Source: Zoogloea sp021286885 (lineage in GTDB: Bacteria; Pseudomonadota; Gammaproteobacteria; Burkholderiales; Rhodocyclaceae). From it: a stretch of 64,000 nt of DNA. The stretch is from NCBI RefSeq assembly GCF_041915215.1, contig NZ_JAYSBV010000012.1. One strand, 5' to 3'. Shown here piece by piece: positions 1 through 8,380 of the stretch. The position numbers were made by a program, and so were the translations under genes. The notes beneath the pieces are model-generated. The model was not told the DNA's origin. It saw nothing but the letters and a program-made list of their open reading frames with translations, and made no database searches. The number at the start of each line of letters is the position of its first letter. Within the stretch, counting starts at the first letter, position 1.

Positions 1-1
1 G

Positions 2-667
2 CGCCTGTTCTTCACCCACTCGGTGCTCCACAACCCCACCTCCAGCAATCTGTCGGCAGCCACTGCCTTTCGGGTGCTCCAGCTGGCGGAGCGGCATGAC
101 TTCATGATCGTGGAAGACGATATTTACGGGGATCTGGTGAATGGCAGCGCCACCCGGCTGGCCAGCCTGGATCAGCTCAGCCGGGTGATCTACACCAGCA
201 GCTTCTCCAAGACGATTTCGGGCAATCTGCGGGTTGGGTTTTTGGCCTGTCAGCCGGATCTGGCCCAGGCCCTGACGGACGTGAAGATCGTCTCGATGAT
301 GTCCTCCCCCGAGCTCCCCGAACAGCTGGTGCATCAACTGCTCACCGATGGCCATTACCGCAAGCACCTGGAGCGGGTGCGCGGACGCCTAAGCGAGGCC
401 ACCGCCCGGGGGCTGCGCATGCTGGAACGGGTGGGGCTCAAGGTGGACATGGAGCCCCGGGGCGGGCCCTTCATCTGGGCCCGGGTGCCGGGCCTGCAAG
501 ACACCGCCCAGCTGGCCCGGGATGCAGCCCGGGAAGACATCGTGCTGGCACCGGGGCATGTGTTCCGCCCCCAAAACCAGCCTTCGGGCAATCTGCGCTT
601 CAATGTGGGCCACTGCGACCACCCACGCCTGGAGCGCTACCTGGCCGAAGCCCTAGGCCGGCTCTGA
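2..667 (+). CDS. PLP-dependent aminotransferase, MocR/GntR type (C-terminal part)
   Basis: The reading frame is open from base 2, so the start lies upstream of the window and about 221 residues are visible. They match the C-terminal half of a fold-type I aminotransferase. The motif EDDIYGDL carries the aspartate that contacts the PLP ring nitrogen, and SSFSKTI carries the lysine that forms the Schiff base. The end, SGNLRFNVGH, holds the arginine that usually binds the substrate carboxylate. Proteins of this kind are often MocR regulators with an N-terminal GntR helix-turn-helix domain, but that end is not in the window, so a plain aminotransferase is equally possible. It converges on the minus-strand gene ending at 694. 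Confidence 0.85.
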   Translation, partial: RLFFTHSVLHNPTSSNLSAATAFRVLQLAERHDFMIVEDDIYGDLVNGSATRLASLDQLSRVIYTSSFSKTISGNLRVGFLACQPDLAQALTDVKIVSMMSSPELPEQLVHQLLTDGHYRKHLERVRGRLSEATARGLRMLERVGLKVDMEPRGGPFIWARVPGLQDTAQLARDAAREDIVLAPGHVFRPQNQPSGNLRFNVGHCDHPRLERYLAEALGRL

Positions 668-693
668 ATGCCGCCTAGGAGCCAGGGTTCGGC

Positions 694-1212
694 TCAAGGC
701 CAGCGCCGCCAGCCTGGAGCGGGACGCATATAGGGGCCGGGATAAAAGAAGGGATCGGGATACATCCGGTAGGCGTCCATCTCCCGGCGTCGGGCAGCTT
801 CGGCCTCCGCCTTGGCCCGGGCCAGTGCGTCGGCCTGCTCCACTTCCCGCTTGTGCTTGTCGGCGGCGGCCTGATCCCGCAGCCAACGCTCATGGGCATC
901 CACCAGCGCATCCAGCACCGCCGGCTGTACCCCCTTCTGGCGCAGCTCCAGCACCTGGCTGGGGTTCAGGCCGTAGTGGGTGCCGGTTGTGCGGATCTGG
1001 TCGATCAACACTTCGGGGGGCGTGCTACGGGAGCGCGCCACGATCTCATCCAGGCTGAGCGGGCGCAGGGCCGCCTGGGCTGCTTCGATGCGGGCCAGCT
1101 CGGCCGGCTCAAGACGCTGCACCTGAGCCGCCACCGGCTGGGGCGGCGCCACCACGCAGCCCCCCAGCCCCAAAGCCAGCAGGGGTAGCACAACCCAGAC
1201 GGCGGGCCTCAC
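694..1212 (-). CDS. small lipoprotein with charged coiled-coil tail
   Basis: This 172-residue protein starts at a GTG preceded by an AAGGTGG ribosome site. It begins with a hydrophobic signal segment and a lipobox (LGLGGC, modified cysteine near residue 19), so it is predicted to be a lipoprotein. The middle is helical, and residues about 110-150 are rich in Ala, Glu, Lys and Arg, as in a short coiled coil. The C-terminus is rich in Pro, Tyr and Trp (YPDPFFYPGPYMR). It overlaps the stop of the upstream PilJ-domain gene by 4 bp, so the two are translationally coupled. I recognise no named family; function is unknown. Confidence 0.75.
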   Translation of the reverse strand: MRPAVWVVLPLLALGLGGCVVAPPQPVAAQVQRLEPAELARIEAAQAALRPLSLDEIVARSRSTPPEVLIDQIRTTGTHYGLNPSQVLELRQKGVQPAVLDALVDAHERWLRDQAAADKHKREVEQADALARAKAEAEAARRREMDAYRMYPDPFFYPGPYMRPAPGWRRWP

Positions 1213-1994
1213 GCAGCCACCTTCTCGTACATGCTCACCACCGCATCCATCTGACCCAGGATGCGCTCACTGGTGCTGGCCACATCGGCGGCGGCCTTCT
1301 GCTGCTCCGAAGTCCGGGCACCCAGGGCCGTCTGGAAGAAGAACCACTGCTGCTCCACCAGACCCAGCTCGGACTTGATCTGGGCGGTGTTGAGGGGGCT
1401 GGCCTTGAGCTGGTCATGGGCCTTGGAGAACTCCAGTACCGACTGGGTCAGCATCTCGGTGGCCTGGGGCACGTTCACATTCATCACCCGGAACAAATAG
1501 GCCTTGGCCATGCGCTGGGACAGCATGCGCTGGCGCCCGGCCAGGTTGATGACCTGGGCGGCATGGGCGCCGCTGGCCTGTTCATAGGCCTTGGTCAGCT
1601 GATCTGCGCTCGTCAGCACGGACTCATTGGCCGTCCAGACCGCCTTGGGATCGCTCTGCACCGCCCCCAGCAGAGGACGAAACCGCCCCCACTCCTGCTC
1701 CAGATGCACCAGACGGGACTTCACATCATCATTCGGCACCACCCCACGCAGATCCTGGAGCTGCTGCTCGAACAGGCTCATGGACTGGCCCAGCAGCTGC
1801 TTGCCTTTGTCTGACTGCACCCCTGCAGCCTCCTGCAACCAGGCCTTGGCCAGACGTTGCGACAGCATGCGCTGGCGCCCCGCCTTGTTGATGGCCACAG
1901 GGAGGGAAGCTCCCGGTGCCGGGGCTGCAAACACGTCCCGACCCGCCAAAGTACAGCACACGCCCGCCAGGGCGAGAAAACCACGTCTATCCAT
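1209..1994 (-). CDS. exported protein with two PilJ-type sensor modules
   Basis: The 261-residue protein has an N-terminal signal-like segment (residues 1-24) and two copies of the type IV pili methyl-accepting transducer N-terminal module, the PilJ-like sensor half found in some chemoreceptors and nitrate sensors. Each copy is marked by a near-identical helix, AGRQRMLSQRLAKA near residue 38 and AGRQRMLSQRMAKA near residue 152. There is no output domain, so it is probably a free periplasmic ligand-binding protein or a partner of another sensor. The start lies 3 bases after the tldD stop, with a GGAG site inside tldD. It is the fourth gene of the yhdP-nit1-tldD unit. The ligand is unknown. Confidence 0.8.
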   Translation of the reverse strand: MDRRGFLALAGVCCTLAGRDVFAAPAPGASLPVAINKAGRQRMLSQRLAKAWLQEAAGVQSDKGKQLLGQSMSLFEQQLQDLRGVVPNDDVKSRLVHLEQEWGRFRPLLGAVQSDPKAVWTANESVLTSADQLTKAYEQASGAHAAQVINLAGRQRMLSQRMAKAYLFRVMNVNVPQATEMLTQSVLEFSKAHDQLKASPLNTAQIKSELGLVEQQWFFFQTALGARTSEQQKAAADVASTSERILGQMDAVVSMYEKVAA

Positions 1995-1997
1995 TGC

Positions 1998-3455
1998 TCA
2001 AGCTCCAGTACCGCCAACAGTCAAACCATCAATCCGCAGAGTGGGCTGGCCCACCCCCACCGGCACGCTCTGGCCGTCCTTGCCGCAGGTGCCCACCCCC
2101 GGGTCCAGGGCCAGATCGTTGCCGATCATCGAAACCCGGGTCAGGCAGTCCGGGCCGTTACCAATCAGGGTTGCACCCTTCACCGGCCGCGTCACCTTGC
2201 CGTCCTCAATCAGATAGCATTCTGAGGTGGAAAATACAAACTTGCCGGAGGTGATGTCCACTTGGCCGCCACCGAAGTTCACCGCATACAGGCCGTTTTT
2301 AACCGAGGCGATGATTTCGGCGGGATCATGCTGGCCGGGGAGCATGATGGTGTTGGTCATGCGCGGCAGGGGCAGATGGGCGAAGGATTCGCGCCGCCCG
2401 TTGCCGGTAGGCTCCACGCCCATCAGACGGGCGTTGAGGGTGTCCTGCATGTAGCCGGTCAGGATGCCGTCTTCGATCAGCACAGTGCGCCGGGTCGGGT
2501 TGCCCTCGTCGTCGATAGTGAGGGAACCGCGCCGATCCGGCAGGGTGCCGTCATCCACCACCGTCACACCCTTGGCGGCCACCTGCTGGCCGATGCGACC
2601 ACTGAAGGCGGAGCTTTCCTTGCGGTTGAAATCGCCCTCCAGCCCGTGGCCGATGGCCTCGTGGAGCAGGATGCCGGGCCAGCCATTGCCCAGCACCACG
2701 GTCATGCTGCCGGCAGGTGCGGGGCCGGCATCCAGGTTAACGCGGGCCTGGTGCACAGCAGCCCGGGCGAAGCTGGTGAGCACTTCATCGGTGAAATAGC
2801 CGTAGTCGTAGCGCCCGCCGCCGCCACCGGAGCCCTGCTCGCGGCGGCCCTTGTCTTCCATGATCACCGACACCGACACCCGCACCAGGGGGCGCACATC
2901 AGCCGCCAGGTGGCCGTCGCTGCGGGCCACCAGCACCACTTCCCAGCTTCCCACCAGGCTGGCCATGACTTCCTTGACGCGGGGGTCTTCGGCCCGGGCC
3001 AGGCCTTCGAGGCGCTCCAGCAGCTTCACCTTGGCGATGTCATCCAGGGAGCCCTGGGGGTTGTCGGCCCGGTAGAGGGCCAGGGGCGGCTTCTTGGCCG
3101 GCGAAAGGGGCACGCACTTGCGCCGCCCGGCAGCGGCAATCGCCCGGGTCGCATCGGCGGCATCCTTGAGGGCCTTCAGGCTGATGTCGTCGGAGTAGGC
3201 GAAGGCGGTCTTCTCGCCGGTGATGGCCCGCACCCCCACGCCCTGCTCAATGTTGAAGCTGCCGGATTTGACGATGCCTTCTTCCAGGCTCCAGGCCTCG
3301 GAACGGTGGTACTGGAAGTACAGATCGGCGTAGTCGAGCTTGTGGCGGTAGAGCTTGCGGAACACCTTGTCCAGGTCTTCCAGATCCAGGTCATAGGGCT
3401 TCAGCAACAGCTTGCTGGCGGTCTTGAGATGACTACTGGGGGCGTTTTTGCTCAT
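1998..3455 (-). CDS. tldD: metalloprotease TldD
   Basis: TldD is a zinc metalloprotease that works with TldE (PmbA) to trim unfolded peptides, for example in microcin or CcdA turnover. The zinc motif HEAIGH is present in the stretch LLHEAIGHGLEGD, followed by the glycine-rich C-terminal half with TSECYLIEDGK. From the ATG chosen here (MSKNAPSS) the product is 485 residues, close to the family's usual 480. An in-frame TTG seven codons upstream is possible but less likely, and neither start has a strong ribosome site. It lies downstream of nit1 and yhdP, an arrangement that recalls the yhdP-tldD pair of enterobacteria. tldE is not in the window. Confidence 0.95.
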   Translation of the reverse strand: MSKNAPSSHLKTASKLLLKPYDLDLEDLDKVFRKLYRHKLDYADLYFQYHRSEAWSLEEGIVKSGSFNIEQGVGVRAITGEKTAFAYSDDISLKALKDAADATRAIAAAGRRKCVPLSPAKKPPLALYRADNPQGSLDDIAKVKLLERLEGLARAEDPRVKEVMASLVGSWEVVLVARSDGHLAADVRPLVRVSVSVIMEDKGRREQGSGGGGGRYDYGYFTDEVLTSFARAAVHQARVNLDAGPAPAGSMTVVLGNGWPGILLHEAIGHGLEGDFNRKESSAFSGRIGQQVAAKGVTVVDDGTLPDRRGSLTIDDEGNPTRRTVLIEDGILTGYMQDTLNARLMGVEPTGNGRRESFAHLPLPRMTNTIMLPGQHDPAEIIASVKNGLYAVNFGGGQVDITSGKFVFSTSECYLIEDGKVTRPVKGATLIGNGPDCLTRVSMIGNDLALDPGVGTCGKDGQSVPVGVGQPTLRIDGLTVGGTGA

Positions 3456-3480
3456 GGTCTTGGGGAAATGTCGCAAGTTG

Positions 3481-3549
3481 GGCAGAAGGTGAACGCTTCT
3501 TCAACGCTTCTGCCAGTTTGAATCCGGAGGCCGGGCACAGTGCCCGGCC
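3481..3549 (-). repeat. two inverted repeats between nit1 and tldD
   Basis: A perfect 9-bp inverted repeat (GGCCGGGCA at 3529-3537, TGCCCGGCC at 3541-3549) lies just after the nit1 stop. A second 8-bp repeat (GGCAGAAG at 3481-3488, CTTCTGCC at 3507-3514) lies closer to the tldD start. Neither is followed by a T-run on the minus strand, so they are more likely RNA processing or stability hairpins between operon genes than full terminators. Confidence 0.4.
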
Positions 3550-3591
3550 CGCTTGTGCATGTAGGTTCAGACGTTCAGGTTCGGGGCCGGC

Positions 3592-4407
3592 TCACTTCAC
3601 GCGGCGATGCTCCAGGGCGGGCAGGCTGGCCCGGACTTCGGCAATCCGGTTGCGATCCACGTTGCCCCTCACCACCCCGGGCCCTTCGGGCAGGCAACTC
3701 AGCACATCACCCCAGGGGTCGATCAGCATGCTGTGGCCCCAGGTGCGGCGCCCGCTCGGGTGCACGCCCCCCTGGGCGCTGGCCAGCACGTAGCACTGGT
3801 TTTCGATGGCCCGGGCGCGCAACAGGGTTTCCCAATGGGCCCGGCCTGTGGTGTAGGTGAAAGCGGCGGTGAGGATGATCAGATTCACCTCGCCCATCGC
3901 CCGGAACAGCTCGGGGAAGCGCAGGTCGTAACAAATCGACACCCCCACCCGGCCGCAGGGCGCCTCGAAGGTGACGACCTCGTTGCCTGCCTCGATGGTG
4001 GCAGATTCGTCGTAACGCTCGTTGCCCTTCACAAAGCCGAACAGGTGCAGCTTGTCATAAGACGCCACCCGACGCCCCTGATCGTCGAAGATCACGGTGG
4101 TGTTGCGCACCTTGTCGGCCGCCTCGGCCTCCAGGGGCAGGCTGCCGCCCACCACCCAGATCCGGTGCCGGCGGGCCGCATCGGCCAGAAAATTCTGGAT
4201 GGGGCCGCCAGTGCGCAACTCACGAATGCGCACCTTGGCCGACTCGTCGGGGCTGATGAGGGGGAAATACTCAGGCAGGGCCACCAGGCGGGCGCCTTGG
4301 TCGGCGGCCTCGGCAATCAGGCGCTCGGCCTCCTTCAGGTTGGCCTCCACATCGGGGCCGGAGATCATCTGGGCCGCCGCCACCGGCCATACCGGATTCA
4401 TCGTCAT
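3592..4407 (-). CDS. carbon-nitrogen hydrolase, Nit1/deaminated-glutathione amidase type
   Basis: This 271-residue nitrilase-superfamily enzyme has the full catalytic triad context: Glu in ALPEYF (near residue 47), Lys in KLHLFGF, and the nucleophile Cys in VSICYDLRFPELFR. The closest group is Nit1/NitB, which hydrolyses the amide of deaminated glutathione, a metabolite-repair role in the cytoplasm. The specificity is inferred from family and neighbourhood, not shown. Its start overlaps the yhdP stop by 4 bp (ATGA), so the genes are coupled. A second ATG two codons downstream is an equally good start. Confidence 0.9.
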   Translation of the reverse strand: MTMNPVWPVAAAQMISGPDVEANLKEAERLIAEAADQGARLVALPEYFPLISPDESAKVRIRELRTGGPIQNFLADAARRHRIWVVGGSLPLEAEAADKVRNTTVIFDDQGRRVASYDKLHLFGFVKGNERYDESATIEAGNEVVTFEAPCGRVGVSICYDLRFPELFRAMGEVNLIILTAAFTYTTGRAHWETLLRARAIENQCYVLASAQGGVHPSGRRTWGHSMLIDPWGDVLSCLPEGPGVVRGNVDRNRIAEVRASLPALEHRRVK

Positions 4408-7400
4408 GGGGTTTTCCCTTCAGGAACAGCGGAAGGCAGGGCCCGGGCCGACAGTTTATCCACCTTGGGATCGGACCAGCTTCCGGTGATTGCATACTCA
4501 AAACTGAACAACTGCTCGACCGGGTCGCGCAGGGCTTTCTGAACCAGATAGGTGGCCAGGCCCACCGCCGGGTGCACCGCCCCGACTCCGGTGGCCAGCA
4601 CCGAGCCCACCGCCACCGATTCGGTCAAGGTGGGCTGCACCTTGACCTTCAGGTTTTGGGACTCCCGGGCCAGATCCGCATCCCCGGTAATGAACACCCG
4701 GGCCGCAGCACCCGTCAGGGCCAGATCTTCGGTGTGCAGCACACCGCCATTCATCTGGATGCTACCGGAAATGCGGTCGAAGGCGAATCCTTCGGAAAAC
4801 ACATCGCGGAAATCCAGCGTGACCCGGCGCGGCAAGGCCTGCAGGCTCAGCACCCCCAGCAGACGCCCCACCCCGGGCTCCAGGCGGGTGAACTGGCCCT
4901 TGTCCACATGCAGCTGCATATGGCCGTTGAGGCTCGCGAAATCCAGATCCACCGGAGCGCCCTGCCAGCCCAACTCCCCCTCCAGGGTGGTATGGGCCTG
5001 GCGTACCGCTTCCGGGTAACCCAGGCGGGCCAGCATGCGCTCGGGGCTCGCCACATCCAGCCGGACATTGATCCGGGTTTCCTCCCGGCTCCCCGGACGC
5101 CAGCTGCCCTTGCCGCTCAGGCTGCCGTCGGGGTTGCTGATCAGAAACTGATCCAGGCTCCAGACATCGCCCTGGTTGGAAGCCTTCAGCTCCAGTTTGC
5201 CCAGCTGATGCCCCCGAATCACCAGACTATCGGCGCTGATGTCCAGCCCTGGCAACTCGGCCAGTTTTTCCTTGCTCTCCTGGCTCGGGGGCGGCATCCC
5301 GTTCCCGGTGGCACTGCCCAGCACCAGCTGGCGGAAACGGCCTTGCAGGCGGCCCCGGCCCTGATCGCGCCAGATGAACTCGCCGGTGGCCTCCCGGCTT
5401 TGGAGCCGGGCCTGCCAGCCGCCCTGCTCCATCACCGCCCGCAGATTGGCGTCATGCAGATGCTGGCCCAGCAGTTGCAAATCGCTTGCCTTGAGGGCCA
5501 GCCCGGACAAGGGAAAACCGCTCCCAGCGGCTGGCGCATGCTCATGCCCCCCGGCCTGGGCCTGGGGAGGGGGATTACCGGCCAGGGCCTTGCGCCAGGC
5601 ATCCGCATCCAGGGTATCGGCACTCGCCGCAATCATCACCCCCTGGTCGGGGATGCGCAGGGCTTCGTTCAGGGCCAGCCCACCCCGCTGGATGAGGCTG
5701 CGATTGCCCTCCCGCCGGCGAATGAACTGGGCCTGAAAACCGCCCCCCGCACTCAGCTTGAGGGTATCGCCCGGCACGCCCGGCGTAGCCAGCAGCTCAA
5801 AGTGGAAAGGCAGCGGCTGGCTCGCAGTTTTGCCAAAAGGCGGCGGCAGGCTGGCCGTAACCCCCTGCAAGCTACTGTCCAGCACAAACTCCACGCCCCC
5901 CGTATGGGGCACCGTGATCGTGCCCTTCCAGGGCGCGGTGCCGCTCATGTGGTCCAGCAAGGGCAGATCCAGCTCCTTGCGCAGGGCCGCCATGCCCACA
6001 CTGCCCTGGGCATTGAGCAGCACGCCCCCGTCGGGACGGGTGCCGCCACTCACACTGACCGCCTCGCCAAACACCCGGCCCACGCCCTGGCGGATCGTCA
6101 TCTGGCTTTCGGTAAAGCCCACCTTGGCCCCCGCCTCCACAATCACCGGCAAGGCCGGGTCGGGCTGGAAGCGGTTGTGGGCAAACTGAAACTCGCCCTT
6201 GACCCGGGATTTGGGCAGATCGTGCAGGGGCAGGCTCAGGTGCAGATCCAGGCTCCCCGCACCTTCTGAGCGAAACGGATCGGTAAAGTGGCCGATCCAG
6301 CCGCCCACCGGGCTCTCGCCCAGAAAACGCAAAAACTCCTGGGTGGGCCCCTGGGCCTGGCCGTGGATGGCCAGCACCGCATCGTTCTTGAAATCCGGCA
6401 ACACCACGCTCACATCGCGCAGCTCCACCCCCAGGGTCTTGCCGCGTCGGGCCTTGATGTTCATGCCAGCGCCCTCGAACACCAGATCACCCTGAATGTC
6501 TTCGATCCGGGGCCAGCCGGGGGCGTATTCGAGCAGCCCATCCATCACCTTCACATTCACCCGGAACAGCCCATCTGCCGAGTCGCGGAAGGGAAAATGG
6601 GACAGATCACCCTTCAGCACCAGCCGGGCATCGGGCGCCTTGCCGCCCAGCAGGCCGCGCTCCAGCCAGTCCCTGGCGCCCTTGCTCACCACGCCGGGCA
6701 TGTAGCGCCACACGGCGGTGCTGTCCGCATCCTGCAAACGGGCCTGAAGATCAATCACCCCCGGCGTGTCGGGGGTGGCCCGGTAGCGTCCGCTGGCCGT
6801 GCCCCGGGCATCCCGGTTGGCAAAGGTGGCCTTGCTCAGATTGAGTTCCAGCAGGCCTTCGGGGTGAGTCCAGGTACCTTCAGCGGCAAGCGCATCCAGG
6901 GCCAGACGTGGCTCGGGGAAGACCTTGGGCATCACGAGGGCCGCATCCTTGCCCGTCAGCACGAAATGGCCGCCCTTCTCACTGCCCTCGATCCGCCCCG
7001 AGAGGCCCGCAAAGCCTGGCCAGGCTTCCAGAGGCGCAATGCCCAGGCCCGAGAAACGCGCATCCACCGTATAGCTGGCCAGATCGCCCCCGCTATCCAG
7101 CGCCCATTTCAGGCTGAGCGGCCCCACCTGCCCGGTGGGCGCCAGGGTGTCCAGCCGGCTGCGCACGCCCACCGGCAGGGGCAGACGCCCGGCCAGTTCG
7201 GAGAGCACCGCCAGATCCAGCTGGCTGGCCACCAGCTCACCGCGCCCGCCGTGGCTGCCCGCCGGGGCCAACAGGCGCAGGAAGAAATCGGTAGGCGGCA
7301 GCACCAGCCCATCCCGGGTTTCGATGGACAACTGGCGGGCGCTCGCTTCCCGCAACCCGCCCTCATCCCGGTAGCGCAAGCGCCCGGAAGCCCGATTGAA

Positions 7401-8297
7401 GGGGATGTCCTCCAGATCTTTGGCGAGCCGGATGCGTGCATCCTTGAGGGAAAAATCGGCGGTAATGGACTGAACCCGACCATGCCCCAGGCTCAGCCAG
7501 GCCTTGAGCCCACCTGAGCCCTCCGCATCCAGTGGGTAATCCACCCAGGGGCGCCAGGCCCCCAGCTTGGCGTAATCGAGACCCGCAAACAGTTCTCCCC
7601 GCCAGCTGGCGCCATGCTTGAGATCGCTGCCGTGCAGCTCGCCGCGCACATCCAGCATGGTGGCCAGGGCCTCGGGCGGGTGGGCGGTCAGCCCGAAGCG
7701 GTGCAGCGCGCCCCGGTTTTCGAGCCGGAAATCCACCTCATCCAGGGCCAGGGGCGGGGCCTTGCGCAGCCCGTCGCGCCATTCCAGGCGGGCATGGCGG
7801 ATCAACACCTCCCGCTGGCTCAGGAGCCAATCGGCAAAAGCCCCATCGCTTTCGCCGGAGGTTTGCACCGGCAGGCCGGCCACAAACAGTTGCCCGTCCC
7901 CATCGCGCCGGATGCTCAGTTCGGGGGCATCGATCTCCAGCCGGTAGAGCTTGAGGCGCATCAGGGGCAAGGACACCCAGGCCACCTCAGCCTCCACCCG
8001 ATCCAGGGTGAGGGCAGGCAGCCCGGCCTTGTCATGAATCGTGAAGCCTTCGAGGTGCAGGCGCGGACGCCAGCCATCCAGGCTCGCCCCCAGCCCCCGG
8101 ATCTGCACCGGCAGACCAATGGAATGGGCAATCAGGCCCGCAATCTCGCCCCGGTACTCGGGCAGATGGGGCAAGACCAGATGCCGCACCCCAAGAAAGC
8201 TCAGGCCACACAGGAAATACACGCCCCCCCCCACCCACAACAACAGGCGCAGGGTCTTGCGGATTCGCCGGAACACGGAGAGGCGCAACTTAGCCAC
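4404..8297 (-). CDS. yhdP: YhdP family AsmA-like lipid-transport protein
   Basis: This 1297-residue protein matches the YhdP/TIGR02099 group in size and architecture. A cytoplasmic basic start and one transmembrane helix (about residues 17-40) are followed by a very long periplasmic region of AsmA-like beta repeats, ending in a conserved C-terminal stretch (GVGAVHPAVGLATYLVQKA). YhdP in enterobacteria spans the periplasm as a bridge-like protein that helps move phospholipids to the outer membrane; the same role is inferred here. The start is GTG with only a weak ribosome site. It is the first gene of a minus-strand unit with nit1 and tldD, and is divergent from glnE. Confidence 0.93.
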   Translation of the reverse strand: MAKLRLSVFRRIRKTLRLLLWVGGGVYFLCGLSFLGVRHLVLPHLPEYRGEIAGLIAHSIGLPVQIRGLGASLDGWRPRLHLEGFTIHDKAGLPALTLDRVEAEVAWVSLPLMRLKLYRLEIDAPELSIRRDGDGQLFVAGLPVQTSGESDGAFADWLLSQREVLIRHARLEWRDGLRKAPPLALDEVDFRLENRGALHRFGLTAHPPEALATMLDVRGELHGSDLKHGASWRGELFAGLDYAKLGAWRPWVDYPLDAEGSGGLKAWLSLGHGRVQSITADFSLKDARIRLAKDLEDIPFNRASGRLRYRDEGGLREASARQLSIETRDGLVLPPTDFFLRLLAPAGSHGGRGELVASQLDLAVLSELAGRLPLPVGVRSRLDTLAPTGQVGPLSLKWALDSGGDLASYTVDARFSGLGIAPLEAWPGFAGLSGRIEGSEKGGHFVLTGKDAALVMPKVFPEPRLALDALAAEGTWTHPEGLLELNLSKATFANRDARGTASGRYRATPDTPGVIDLQARLQDADSTAVWRYMPGVVSKGARDWLERGLLGGKAPDARLVLKGDLSHFPFRDSADGLFRVNVKVMDGLLEYAPGWPRIEDIQGDLVFEGAGMNIKARRGKTLGVELRDVSVVLPDFKNDAVLAIHGQAQGPTQEFLRFLGESPVGGWIGHFTDPFRSEGAGSLDLHLSLPLHDLPKSRVKGEFQFAHNRFQPDPALPVIVEAGAKVGFTESQMTIRQGVGRVFGEAVSVSGGTRPDGGVLLNAQGSVGMAALRKELDLPLLDHMSGTAPWKGTITVPHTGGVEFVLDSSLQGVTASLPPPFGKTASQPLPFHFELLATPGVPGDTLKLSAGGGFQAQFIRRREGNRSLIQRGGLALNEALRIPDQGVMIAASADTLDADAWRKALAGNPPPQAQAGGHEHAPAAGSGFPLSGLALKASDLQLLGQHLHDANLRAVMEQGGWQARLQSREATGEFIWRDQGRGRLQGRFRQLVLGSATGNGMPPPSQESKEKLAELPGLDISADSLVIRGHQLGKLELKASNQGDVWSLDQFLISNPDGSLSGKGSWRPGSREETRINVRLDVASPERMLARLGYPEAVRQAHTTLEGELGWQGAPVDLDFASLNGHMQLHVDKGQFTRLEPGVGRLLGVLSLQALPRRVTLDFRDVFSEGFAFDRISGSIQMNGGVLHTEDLALTGAAARVFITGDADLARESQNLKVKVQPTLTESVAVGSVLATGVGAVHPAVGLATYLVQKALRDPVEQLFSFEYAITGSWSDPKVDKLSARALPSAVPEGKTP

Positions 8298-8380
8298 GGA
8301 AATCAGGCTTGACGAAAATCAGTCCGGCAGACATAACACGAGACCAACATAGAAACGATCATTCTACCAATCGCGCCGCC